Assembly (NCBI RefSeq): GCF_024213195.1
Contig: NZ_JANAVF010000022.1
Coordinates: 1-64,000 of the forward strand
Length of the DNA: 64,000 nucleotides
Origin: Streptomyces sp. TBY4
Lineage (GTDB): Bacteria > Actinomycetota > Actinomycetes > Streptomycetales > Streptomycetaceae
Direction of reading: 5' to 3'
Shown: positions 44,901 through 51,054 of the stretch, piece after piece
Numbering within the stretch: the stretch's first letter is position 1
How the letters are laid out: each line of letters opens with the position of its first letter
Made by a program: the position numbers and the translations under genes
The notes under the pieces: model-generated
Databases searched by the model: none
What the model was told of the DNA's origin: nothing
What the model saw: the letters and a program-made list of their open reading frames with translations, nothing else

Positions 44901-45729
44901 GACCAACGGCACCGCGGTCAAGCTCTACGACTGCAACGGCACCCCCGCCCAGCGCTGGGTCGACCGCGGCAACGGCGGCCTCTTCAACCCGGTGACCGGA
45001 CTCTGCCTCGACCTGCCGAACGCGAACACCGCCAACGGCACGCCGTTCACCATGTTCACGTGCAACGGCACGCCGGCGCAGCAGTTCGACATCCCCGGAA
45101 GCTGGTCCGGCGCCACCCAGATCATCGCCCCGGGCAACGCGGACGGCATGGCCGGCAGCGACCTCATCGTCATCGAGAGCGGCAAGATGGTCGTCTACAC
45201 CGGCTCCGCCGAAGGCCCCCTCGCCGCCGACACCGGCACCTACAAGCTGAAGCCGGGCAAGGCGACCGGCACCACCAACTGGACCCACTACGACCTGATC
45301 TCCACGGGCGACGTCACCGGTGACGGCATCCCCGACCTGCTCGGACGTCTGCGCAGCACCGACACCACGAACGCCTCGTACGGCAAGCTCTACCTCTACG
45401 AGGGTTCCCGCGCGGACGACGGAGCGGGCGGTACGGAGTACCGCATCGCCCACGGCCGCAAGGTCTACGGCGAAGGCGGCTGGTCCCCCGACAACATCCC
45501 GCACCTCGCGGGCGCGACCAACGTCCAGGGCAAGGTCCAGGACCAGGGCGGCTACCTCCAGTTCGTCCCCGCCGAGGGCCAGGAGACCGGTGACTTCTGG
45601 GCCGTCCACACCGGTGGCGCCAACGGCACGGGCGAGCTGAGGTTCTACCCGGGCCTGCCGACCGGCCACGGGTCCCCGTCGCTCGTCGGCAACAGCAGCT
45701 GGACGACGACGATCACCGGCATCTTCTGA
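41992..45729 (+). CDS. Secreted DNRLRE / FG-GAP / ricin-type lectin protein
   Basis: A 1245-residue exported protein. In order: a signal peptide (to about residue 45) and an Ala/Thr-rich segment with NGA repeats; a beta-rich domain; a DNRLRE domain at about residues 360-545 (ATFNIFNSYAYSC, STTWNNQPSW); a fibronectin-like stretch; an FG-GAP calcium motif DLDGDGYVDLL near 805; a ricin-type beta-trefoil at about 905-1040 with three CVD/CLD and QxF/QRW units; and further FG-GAP repeats (GDVTGDGIPDLLG). ATG 41992 is chosen, but GTG 42001 is possible. Such proteins are commonly encoded beside Streptomyces RHS proteins and may bind sugars on surfaces. Confidence 0.87.
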   Translation: MAPVKEPRALWRGRRGHRLSAVVAAAALSAGALTPLALAPPALAAGDAPSRTAAEAEAGAAAEAAAQDAATNGAANGATNGAKGDAPATQAPTAQTPATEAESAASRQAKATGKPVDVAEQRDEHTRVLANPDGSFTWRQYVRPAFAKVGSAWQDADSTLKTGTDGRIRPAAPVFGLSFSGGGTPAGGGPLATMEKDGKSLSIGWPDPLPAPRVEGSTALYPEVLPGVDLKIAADVDGFAQHLVVKTPEAAAHPRLASLSFGLSGKGVELKADDKGRLSAVDGKGQELFSAPVPAMWDSSHLSVPQARALRSGEGTGEGEGGGQTETPPPARLKEMPTEVVGNTLRITPDAGMLKDPKTVFPVVIDPIFAGGNRVNWTMAYKQGSDLAGSSFWNGANFDDKLPRLGHEDRTNGTARPYFQMNTKGLGGARITRATFNIFNSYAYSCTAKPVDLGWTGPISPSTTWNNQPSWNGTLQTKTFAHGWGDSCKAAGEDFDSGALKDIVQHVADIDSPELTLGLRAANGTEGDKLSWKKFHNNPHLEIDYNRPPKVEWSAFFQGPWSPGGSGELQVACTEDPATWPTVGRTDLTLAARLSDPEGGTLTAAFAIWEYAGAGVASPRPQVNSGGTVTHTLRIADLADGKRYKWMVRAEDGIDASAYTPQCGFNVDKSAPPKPTVASADGHPLDVAAVPARQDRKIKFTSKDPSLDGFCYAMNNPLQTSSAKCGGAGTWVKADADGTATVTVKPGLWPNNRLHVQAYDRWGNSSLYDGNGVSSGAHEGTDTTLIVTKLPEFVHAPDGRVRGDLPGDLDGDGYVDLLATDKNGGARIYAGTGTGRHAGARTVADGGWDGVQIAHRGDFTAATEGQSKDGYEDWFVKIGNKLYLYPGDGTGSPLTTERKELIHPTGKDTGLVKVPGGKCVDVDHGRPENGTAIHVWDCNDGPGQHFQLTGNALKVPELGNKCVDIPNGVATNGTAVKLYDCNGTPAQRWVDRGNGGLFNPVTGLCLDLPNANTANGTPFTMFTCNGTPAQQFDIPGSWSGATQIIAPGNADGMAGSDLIVIESGKMVVYTGSAEGPLAADTGTYKLKPGKATGTTNWTHYDLISTGDVTGDGIPDLLGRLRSTDTTNASYGKLYLYEGSRADDGAGGTEYRIAHGRKVYGEGGWSPDNIPHLAGATNVQGKVQDQGGYLQFVPAEGQETGDFWAVHTGGANGTGELRFYPGLPTGHGSPSLVGNSSWTTTITGIF

Positions 45730-45742
45730 CCGTCCGCCACCC

Positions 45743-45775
45743 GAACTCCCGCCCCGGCCCCCGGGGCGGGAGTTC
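45743..45775. terminator. Perfect 15-bp hairpin between convergent genes
   Basis: GAACTCCCGCCCCGG (45743-45757) pairs with CCGGGGCGGGAGTTC (45761-45775) around CCC. It lies 13 bases after the lectin stop and 14 bases before the convergent stop. Confidence 0.9.
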
Positions 45776-45789
45776 CGTGTTCCCCGGGC

Positions 45790-46212
45790 TCACAGACAGG
45801 CCCACACCGTCTTCCCCGGCCCGCCCCGCTCCCTCGGCGCGACCCCCCACTCCCGCGCCAGGGCCCGTACGAGCACCAGCCCGCGGCCGCCCTCCGCCGA
45901 CCACGGGTCGACGACCGCCTCCGACGGCAGCCGGTCGCCCCGGGCATCACTCACCTCCACCCGGACCCGCAGCCCGTCGTAGCCGAGCCGGACCTCGAAG
46001 TCCCGGCCTGGCACCCGCCCGTGCAGCACGGCGTTCGCGGCCAGCTCCCCCACCACCAGCTCCACGTCGTCGGCGAGCCCGCAGCCGTGCGGGATCCCCC
46101 AGGCGGCCAGCTGCACCCCGGCCAGCCGCCGGGCCAGCCGGGCCCCGCGCGGGGTGGCGGAGAGGAGCTGCCGGAACTCCGCCGGTGCCATGTCACTCTT
46201 TTCGGTCGTCAC
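45790..46212 (-). CDS. RsbW-like ATP-binding protein (HATPase_c)
   Basis: A 140-residue GHKL ATPase of the anti-sigma type. The N-box is VVGELAANAVLHG, the second motif VSDARG, and the third GGRGLVLV, so nucleotide binding is expected. Streptomyces have dozens of such stand-alone proteins, often beside WhiJ-like XRE and DUF397 genes, as here. It starts at GTG 46212 after CGGTGAG; an ATG at 46191 is an alternative. It is divergent from the XRE gene with 118 bases between. Confidence 0.88.
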   Translation of the reverse strand: MTTEKSDMAPAEFRQLLSATPRGARLARRLAGVQLAAWGIPHGCGLADDVELVVGELAANAVLHGRVPGRDFEVRLGYDGLRVRVEVSDARGDRLPSEAVVDPWSAEGGRGLVLVRALAREWGVAPRERGGPGKTVWACL

Positions 46213-46330
46213 CTCACCGAGCGTGGCCGCTCCGCCGTACGCTTTCCAGGAACGGCGGCTCTACGGCCACACCCCGTAGGCCCGGCGTCGGTTGCCTGTA
46301 CGGCTTGTACGGACGAGGGCGGTTCAACCG

Positions 46331-47200
46331 ATGAACGACCTGTCGGAGCGCGAGGAGGAGCCGGAGCGACCGGTGGAGGTCGACGGCACCGCGTACCTCT
46401 TCAAGGCGCTCGGCAAAATCATCAAGGTGTTACGGGAACGCGCGGGCCTGCAGCAGAAGGAACTCGCGGCCCTCGTCCACGTGGGAGAGGACCTGGTCTC
46501 CTCCATCGAGCGGGGCGTACGCACACCCCAGCCCGACTTCCTGGAAAACGTCGACCGCGCGCTGGGCGCCGGGGGCGTCCTGATCGCAGCCATCCCGGAC
46601 GTCCGCGAGGCCCTGAAACGGGCCCGGACCCGCCACCCGGATTGGTTCCGCAAGTTCGCGGTCGCGGAGGCGGGGTCTGTGGCGTTGCACTACTACGAGG
46701 TGCAGGCGATCCCGGGGTTGCTCCAGACCGAGGCGTACGCGCGGGCCTTGTTCCGCCACCGCCGCCCGGTGCTGGACGAGGAGACCATCGAGAAGCGCGT
46801 GGCGGACCGGCTCGCGCGCCAGGTGATCCTGGAGCGGTGGCCCGCGCCCACCTTCAGCTTCGTCCTGGAACAGACCGTGCTGCTGCGCCCGACGGGCGGC
46901 AAGGATGTCCACCGCGCCCAATTGCGCCGCCTGCTGGAGGTGGGCAGCCTGCGCACCGTGCAGCTCCAGGTGATGCCGCTGGAACGGGACGAACATCCGG
47001 CCCTGGACAGCGCGTTCACCCTCCTGCGCCCCAAGGGCCGCAACGAGGTTGCCTACACGGAGAGTTACGGCCACGCGAACCTCATCACCGATCCGGAACA
47101 GGTGAGGGTCTACAGCGAGCGCTATGGGATCATCCGGGCACAGGCGCTCACGCCCCACGAGTCCCTTGCCCTGATCGAGAAGATGCTGGGAGAACGGTAA
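46331..47200 (+). CDS. XRE regulator with DUF5753 (WhiJ-like), TTA-containing
   Basis: A 289-residue DNA-binding protein: an XRE helix-turn-helix at about residues 27-83 (KIIKVLRERAGLQQKELAALVHVGEDLVSSIERG) and a DUF5753 domain at about 105-285 (YYEVQAIPGLLQTEAYARAL, then ITDPEQVRVYSERYG). This is the WhiJ/Scr1 type linked to control of development. Codon 34 is TTA (46430-46432), so full expression should need the bldA tRNA. ATG 46331 fits the domain start. Its stop overlaps the DUF397 start as TAATG. Confidence 0.92.
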   Translation: MNDLSEREEEPERPVEVDGTAYLFKALGKIIKVLRERAGLQQKELAALVHVGEDLVSSIERGVRTPQPDFLENVDRALGAGGVLIAAIPDVREALKRARTRHPDWFRKFAVAEAGSVALHYYEVQAIPGLLQTEAYARALFRHRRPVLDEETIEKRVADRLARQVILERWPAPTFSFVLEQTVLLRPTGGKDVHRAQLRRLLEVGSLRTVQLQVMPLERDEHPALDSAFTLLRPKGRNEVAYTESYGHANLITDPEQVRVYSERYGIIRAQALTPHESLALIEKMLGER

Positions 47201-47445
47201 TGAACACCACGGACCTGGCCTGGTTCAAGAGCAGCTACAGCTCCGGCGAGGGCGGCGAGTGCCTCGAAGTGGCCTTCGACTGGCGGAAGTCGAGCTACAG
47301 CAGCGGCGAGGGTGGCAACTGCGTCGAGATCGCGGGCTGCGCGGAAGCCGTCCACATCCGGGACTCCAAGGTGCCCGCCGGCCCCCAGCTGGCCGTCGCC
47401 CCCGCCGCCTGGGCCGCCTTCCTCGGCGACGTGGCAAAGGCGTAG
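47200..47445 (+). CDS. DUF397 protein with a duplicated N-terminal module
   Basis: An 81-residue partner of the XRE protein. The DUF397 pattern is WRKSSYSSGEGGNCVEIA, then VHIRDSK and AAWAAFL. The first module occurs twice in a row (WFKSSYSSGEGGECLEVA precedes the second), so the protein is about 20 residues longer than usual. XRE-DUF397 pairs are described as toxin-antitoxin-like (Scr1/Scr2) or developmental (WhiJ, AbaA, BldB) modules. The TAATG overlap couples it to the XRE gene. Confidence 0.9.
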   Translation: MNTTDLAWFKSSYSSGEGGECLEVAFDWRKSSYSSGEGGNCVEIAGCAEAVHIRDSKVPAGPQLAVAPAAWAAFLGDVAKA

Positions 47446-47450
47446 GACCG

Positions 47451-47472
47451 GGGGGCCACTCACGTGGCCCCC
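47451..47472. terminator. Hairpin between convergent DUF397 and small helical genes
   Basis: GGGGGCCAC (47451-47459) pairs with GTGGCCCCC (47464-47472) around a four-base loop. Plus-strand T-rich sequence (TTGCCTTCCGCTTTCTT) follows. Confidence 0.85.
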
Positions 47473-47491
47473 TTGCCTTCCGCTTTCTTCC

Positions 47492-47824
47492 TCAGCCCAG
47501 CAGGGCCTTGACCGCAGTGATCACCGGAACCCCGGCCTCTCCTATGAGCGTCGCAATTCCGGAAAACGTCCCGAGAATTCTCCTGAACCGAGCCTCCGGG
47601 GGATTCCCCTGAAGCTCTTCCACCGCCGCGTCGACTTCCGCCCGATCGGCCTCGTCCAGGTGCTGCCTCATCGCCTGGACTTCCTTGATGAGCTTTTCGA
47701 GGTCCGAGGCCGAAGGCGGGGTTACGCCGACATACTTGCCCCCGGCCACGATGTCACCGGATCCCGAGTGCGAGGCGTTTCCGATGGACCCGTCCCCGTA
47801 CTGCGTGTAGCTGTCGCCCGCCAT
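47492..47824 (-). CDS. Small helical protein with N-terminal Gly-rich motif, DUF5955-like
   Basis: A 110-residue protein. Residues 7-30 are a glycine-rich motif with QYGDGSIG, HSGSGDI and GGKYVG. Residues 38-110 form two to three helices (KLIKEVQAMRQHLDEAD; VDAAVEELQG; FRRILGTFSGIATL) ending in a hydrophobic segment. The helical part resembles short Streptomyces DUF5955-type proteins, from memory. ATG 47824 shares one base with the stop of the DUF6232 gene (TAATG). The same Gly-rich motif forms the C-terminus of that upstream protein. Confidence 0.72.
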   Translation of the reverse strand: MAGDSYTQYGDGSIGNASHSGSGDIVAGGKYVGVTPPSASDLEKLIKEVQAMRQHLDEADRAEVDAAVEELQGNPPEARFRRILGTFSGIATLIGEAGVPVITAVKALLG

Positions 47825-48345
47825 TACCGACCACCGCCCCTGATGTCTCCGATGCCGCTGTGCTCGGCGTGGCCGATGCTGCCGGCTCCGTACTGTTTGA
47901 TCTGGTTGCCCATGACGGCTTCCTTGATGTTGATGGTCACCGGGGCGGCGTCCGGCCGGCCGATGGCCTTGGTGATCTCGAAGATCAGGTTCTCGATCTC
48001 CTTGTGGTCCAGGGACCACACGGCCTCCCTCTGAATACCCGAGGTATTGAGGACCAGGCCGTACACCGGGGGCCTGCTGATCACCCGCACGAGCTGCCAG
48101 ATCAGCAGCCCGAGCACGGCGAGCGCCACGACCCCGGCGATGTCCCCGACGATGGCCACCGCGATGGCCCCGAGGACGAGGCAGGCGAGCGCCCTTTTGA
48201 TGAACTGTCGCCAGGCCGCTCCCTTGTTCACCGTCAGTACGCGCTGCCCTACGTGGGAGATGTTGCGCAACGGATAAGCCTCACCGTCGACCCACAGCAC
48301 ACCCTCTTGCACACGGACTTGGACCGTCGTATTTCTCTCCGCCAT
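47824..48345 (-). CDS. DUF6232-family membrane protein with C-terminal Gly-rich motif
   Basis: A 173-residue protein. Residues 1-40 fit DUF6232 (VQVRVQEGVLWVDGEAYPLRNISHV), residues 57-95 are a hydrophobic hairpin, and residues 100-145 are a soluble beta/alpha part. The last 25 residues carry QYGAGSIG, HSGIGDI and GGGR, matching the N-terminus of the next gene's product. ATG 48345 has AGGGGGG six bases upstream and is preferred over a start at 48426. Function of the family is unknown. Confidence 0.8.
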   Translation of the reverse strand: MAERNTTVQVRVQEGVLWVDGEAYPLRNISHVGQRVLTVNKGAAWRQFIKRALACLVLGAIAVAIVGDIAGVVALAVLGLLIWQLVRVISRPPVYGLVLNTSGIQREAVWSLDHKEIENLIFEITKAIGRPDAAPVTINIKEAVMGNQIKQYGAGSIGHAEHSGIGDIRGGGR

Positions 48346-48580
48346 TTCGCGCCCCCCTGGCTCTTTTTGGCGTTGACGGCTCGAAGTGTAGGGCGGGGTC
48401 GACCGACCAAGTAGGGATTGGACCATTTAGACGTAGTCATGATCAATACGAGATTCCGCTTGACACGCCACCCACCGGAATGCAGGCTTCCCCCTCGGTC
48501 GAACCCTGGTCGTGCGGCCCTTTCCGGCCCATCCTGTCCCCACACTGCATGCCGCATGCGGCGTGAAGGGGGAGGCAGGG

Positions 48581-49081
48581 ATGGCCCGAGCACGCCGGTG
48601 GGGGCGCCTGTGGTGGTCCCGGTGGTGGATCCTGATCGCGGGAATCGCCATCAGCGCGCTAGGGGTGGCCGCGTACGAGGCGACGCCGTACCCCGAACTC
48701 CGCACGATCCAGCTGTTCGTCCTCAGCGAGTCCCCGGACGGCCGCTGCGAGGTGCGCTGGTACGACGTGTACGCATCGCGGATGCGGGAGGGCGCCTACC
48801 GCTGCGACCCCGACCGCGCCGTCAGCCTCAAACCCTCGGGCCACCACCCGGAAACCGACTACGGCTATGACTACGGCTGGCTGCGCACCGAGGACTCCCG
48901 CAAGGGGGACCTGTACGTGCCGGAGGACTACGAGGACACCGGGGCCGCCTTCGGCGACTACCTGCTCCCCGCGGGAGTGTTCGTGATGTACATAGGGCTG
49001 CTCTCCGCAGGCGTGCCCGTGCGTCTGCGTCTGCGCCTGGGCCGCCGGCGGCCGGGCGGCGGGGCTCCGGCCCAGGGGTGA
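48581..49081 (+). CDS. Putative membrane protein with two hydrophobic segments
   Basis: A 166-residue protein: a basic N-terminus with a Trp cluster (RLWWSRWWIL), one transmembrane segment at about 17-37, an acidic Tyr-rich middle with two Cys (GRCEVRW, AYRCDPD) and a second segment at about 130-152, then a short Arg-rich tail. ATG 48581 follows GGAGGCAGGG. I do not recognise a family. It is convergent with the Spo0M gene. Confidence 0.65.
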   Translation: MARARRWGRLWWSRWWILIAGIAISALGVAAYEATPYPELRTIQLFVLSESPDGRCEVRWYDVYASRMREGAYRCDPDRAVSLKPSGHHPETDYGYDYGWLRTEDSRKGDLYVPEDYEDTGAAFGDYLLPAGVFVMYIGLLSAGVPVRLRLRLGRRRPGGGAPAQG

Positions 49082-49113
49082 AGTTCGCCCCCGGGCCGGC
49101 GGCTTTCCCGGAC

Positions 49114-49878
49114 TTACGCCAGGGAGGACACGTAGGTGGCGACGTGCTTCTTCAGACTCTCCGTCCAGGCCTGCTGGTCCAGCTCGTCGTAGACGAACGT
49201 GGCCGGCGGGTTGCCGCCCGGGTGGGCGTCGAGGGAGTCCTCACGGGCGACGAAGACGGTCTCCAGCTCCGCCTTCCCCCACTGCAAGCGCTCCGGGTAG
49301 AAGAAGTCGATCTCCTGCCAGTACTGCGCCGTCTGCTGCGACTTCATGCGCGGCGCCAGCGTCGGGAGGAACCCGATCTTGACTTCGGCCTCGTGCAGGC
49401 GGAATCCCAGGTCCGTGTAGGCCTGGACGATCGCGTCCTGCGCCGGGAGGGCGTGGACCTCGAACTCGTCGAAGTCGCCCTGGTCCACCGACTTGTCGAC
49501 GGCCAGCTCGGTACGGATCGCGGCCCGCCCGCCCGTGATGGGCGCGCCCAGCGCGTGCGTGAGCGGCATCTCCCACGGCAGGACGACCTCGCCGCGGACC
49601 GTCACCGTCTCCCCGGCGAGCAGCCGGAAGCCGGCGATCTCGGCCGTCACCACCGTGTAGGGGTGCTTCCAGGCGGTCTTGTCGCCGTTCACCTCACGGT
49701 CCTCGGCCCGTACGACCACCTCCAGCCGCACCCGCTCGACGTCCACGTCCGCGGCGCCGCCCACGGCGGTCACCACGACGCGCAGGGTCCCGCCCGGGTT
49801 GACCTTCGGATTCTCGACGACCGTCTCCACGCTCGGCGCGTTGACGCCGAGCGCACTCAGGAACTTACGGAATGCCAT
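49114..49878 (-). CDS. SpoOM (Spo0M) family sporulation-control protein
   Basis: A 254-residue arrestin-like protein. It has an N-terminal beta-sandwich (NPKVNPGGTLRVVVTAVGG, VVRAEDREV, VTVRGEVVLPWEMPLT) and a C-terminal alpha/beta region with IGFLPTLAPRM. The family occurs in Bacillus (Spo0M) and widely in actinobacteria, with roles in development or stress. ATG 49878 has GGGGAG eight bases upstream. The frame stays open far upstream through the repeat tract, but that part is not coding. Confidence 0.9.
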   Translation of the reverse strand: MAFRKFLSALGVNAPSVETVVENPKVNPGGTLRVVVTAVGGAADVDVERVRLEVVVRAEDREVNGDKTAWKHPYTVVTAEIAGFRLLAGETVTVRGEVVLPWEMPLTHALGAPITGGRAAIRTELAVDKSVDQGDFDEFEVHALPAQDAIVQAYTDLGFRLHEAEVKIGFLPTLAPRMKSQQTAQYWQEIDFFYPERLQWGKAELETVFVAREDSLDAHPGGNPPATFVYDELDQQAWTESLKKHVATYVSSLA

Positions 49879-49989
49879 GACTCTCCCCACTCCCTGACCG
49901 ACTCCCCCGCCGGCCGACGGGATCACTCTAAGCAGCAGCCCACGCAGGGCCGTTCGGGGGCAGGCGGCCCCTGGCCCCGGCCACGGCGA

Positions 49990-50670
49990 GGCGCACCGGG
50001 GCCGGAGCCAGGGCCGGAGGCCGGAGGCGGGGGGCCGGAGGCCCGGGGGGGGAGGCCCGGGGGGGGGAGGCCCGGGGGGGCGGAGGCCGGGGCCGGAGGC
50101 GGAGGCCGGGAGCCGGGAGGTCGGGGCCGGAGGCGGAGGCCGGGGGCCGGGAGGTCGGGGCCGGAGGCCGGGGCCGGGGGCCGGGAGGTCGGGGCCGGGG
50201 CCGGAGGCTGGGGGCCGGGAGGTCGGGGGCCGGGAGGTCGGGGCCAGGGGCCGCGGCCGAGGCGGAGACCGGAGGCGGAGACCGGAGGCGGAGACCGGAG
50301 GCGGAGCCAGGGGCCGGGGCCAGAGGCAGAGGCCAGAGGCAGAGGCCAGAGGCAGAGGCCAGAGGCAGAGGCCAGAGGCAGAGGCCAGAGGCGGAGGCAG
50401 GAGGGCCGGGGCCGGGGCCGGAGGCGGAGGCAGGAGGGCCGGGGCCGGGGCCGGGGCCGGGGCCGGAGGCGGAGGCAGGAGGGCCGGAGGGCCGGGCGGG
50501 ACGGGGGGGGACGGGGGGCGGGGCCGGAGGCGGAGGCGGAGGCCGGAGGCAGGAGGGCCGGAGGGCCGGGCGGGACGGGGGGCGGGGCCGGAGGCCAAGA
50601 GGCCGGGGCCGGAGGCCAGAGGCCAGGAGGCCAGACACCGGGCAGCGGGCAGCGGGCAGCGGGCAGCGGG
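49990..50670. repeat. 0.7-kb low-complexity GGCCGGAGGC tract
   Basis: Dominated by purine-rich units: GGGGCCGGAGGC, GGGAGGTCGGGGCC, a 12-base unit AGAGGCAGAGGC repeated at about 50325-50395, and a 7-base unit GGGCAGC repeated at about 50639-50667. All six frames stay open, so long ORFs here are artefacts. It could form G-quadruplexes and is a risk for assembly errors. No gene is supported. Confidence 0.9.
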
Positions 50671-50689
50671 GAGTGGCGGTACGGCGGGC

Positions 50690-51054
50690 GGCGGGGGCGG
50701 CGGGCACGGTGACGGGGGCCTCCGTCACCGAGGCCCCCCGGCCCTGGATGCCCTGACCGCCCCGCGCGCCCGTCCCGACCCGCCTCACGGGCCCGCCGGG
50801 GCCGCGTGCGGATGGCCTCCGGCCGGAGGGGGCTGCGCATCCCCGACAAGGCCGCTCCTCCCCACTCCTCCCTCCCGACCGTTCCCCGGGGGCCTCCCGG
50901 GAGTCTTGTGGCGTTTCGGGGTGGGTCGGTCGGTCAAGGGTGGCCGAAGGCCATCGCGTAGCGACGCGACGAAGGAGCGCCCTTGAGGGACCGGCCCGCA
51001 CCGGAAGGACACTGGACTGCCGGGAGGCCCCCGAGCCGTACAGAGCCCCCGCCC
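50690..51054. other. Intergenic region upstream of the acyl-CoA ligase stop
   Basis: No ORF with a credible start. It contains an inverted TCGCGTAGCGACGCGA stretch near 50955-50970, next to a CGAAGGAGCGCCCTTGAGGG tract that looks like a dispersed Streptomyces repeat, from memory. Nothing else is supported. Confidence 0.4.

Noticed and set aside
50325..50395. Possible CRISPR array
   Set aside because: The 12-base units are head to tail with no unique spacers.
49078..50712. 544-residue open frame through the repeat tract
   Set aside because: All frames are open there because the units lack stops; no domain or start signal.
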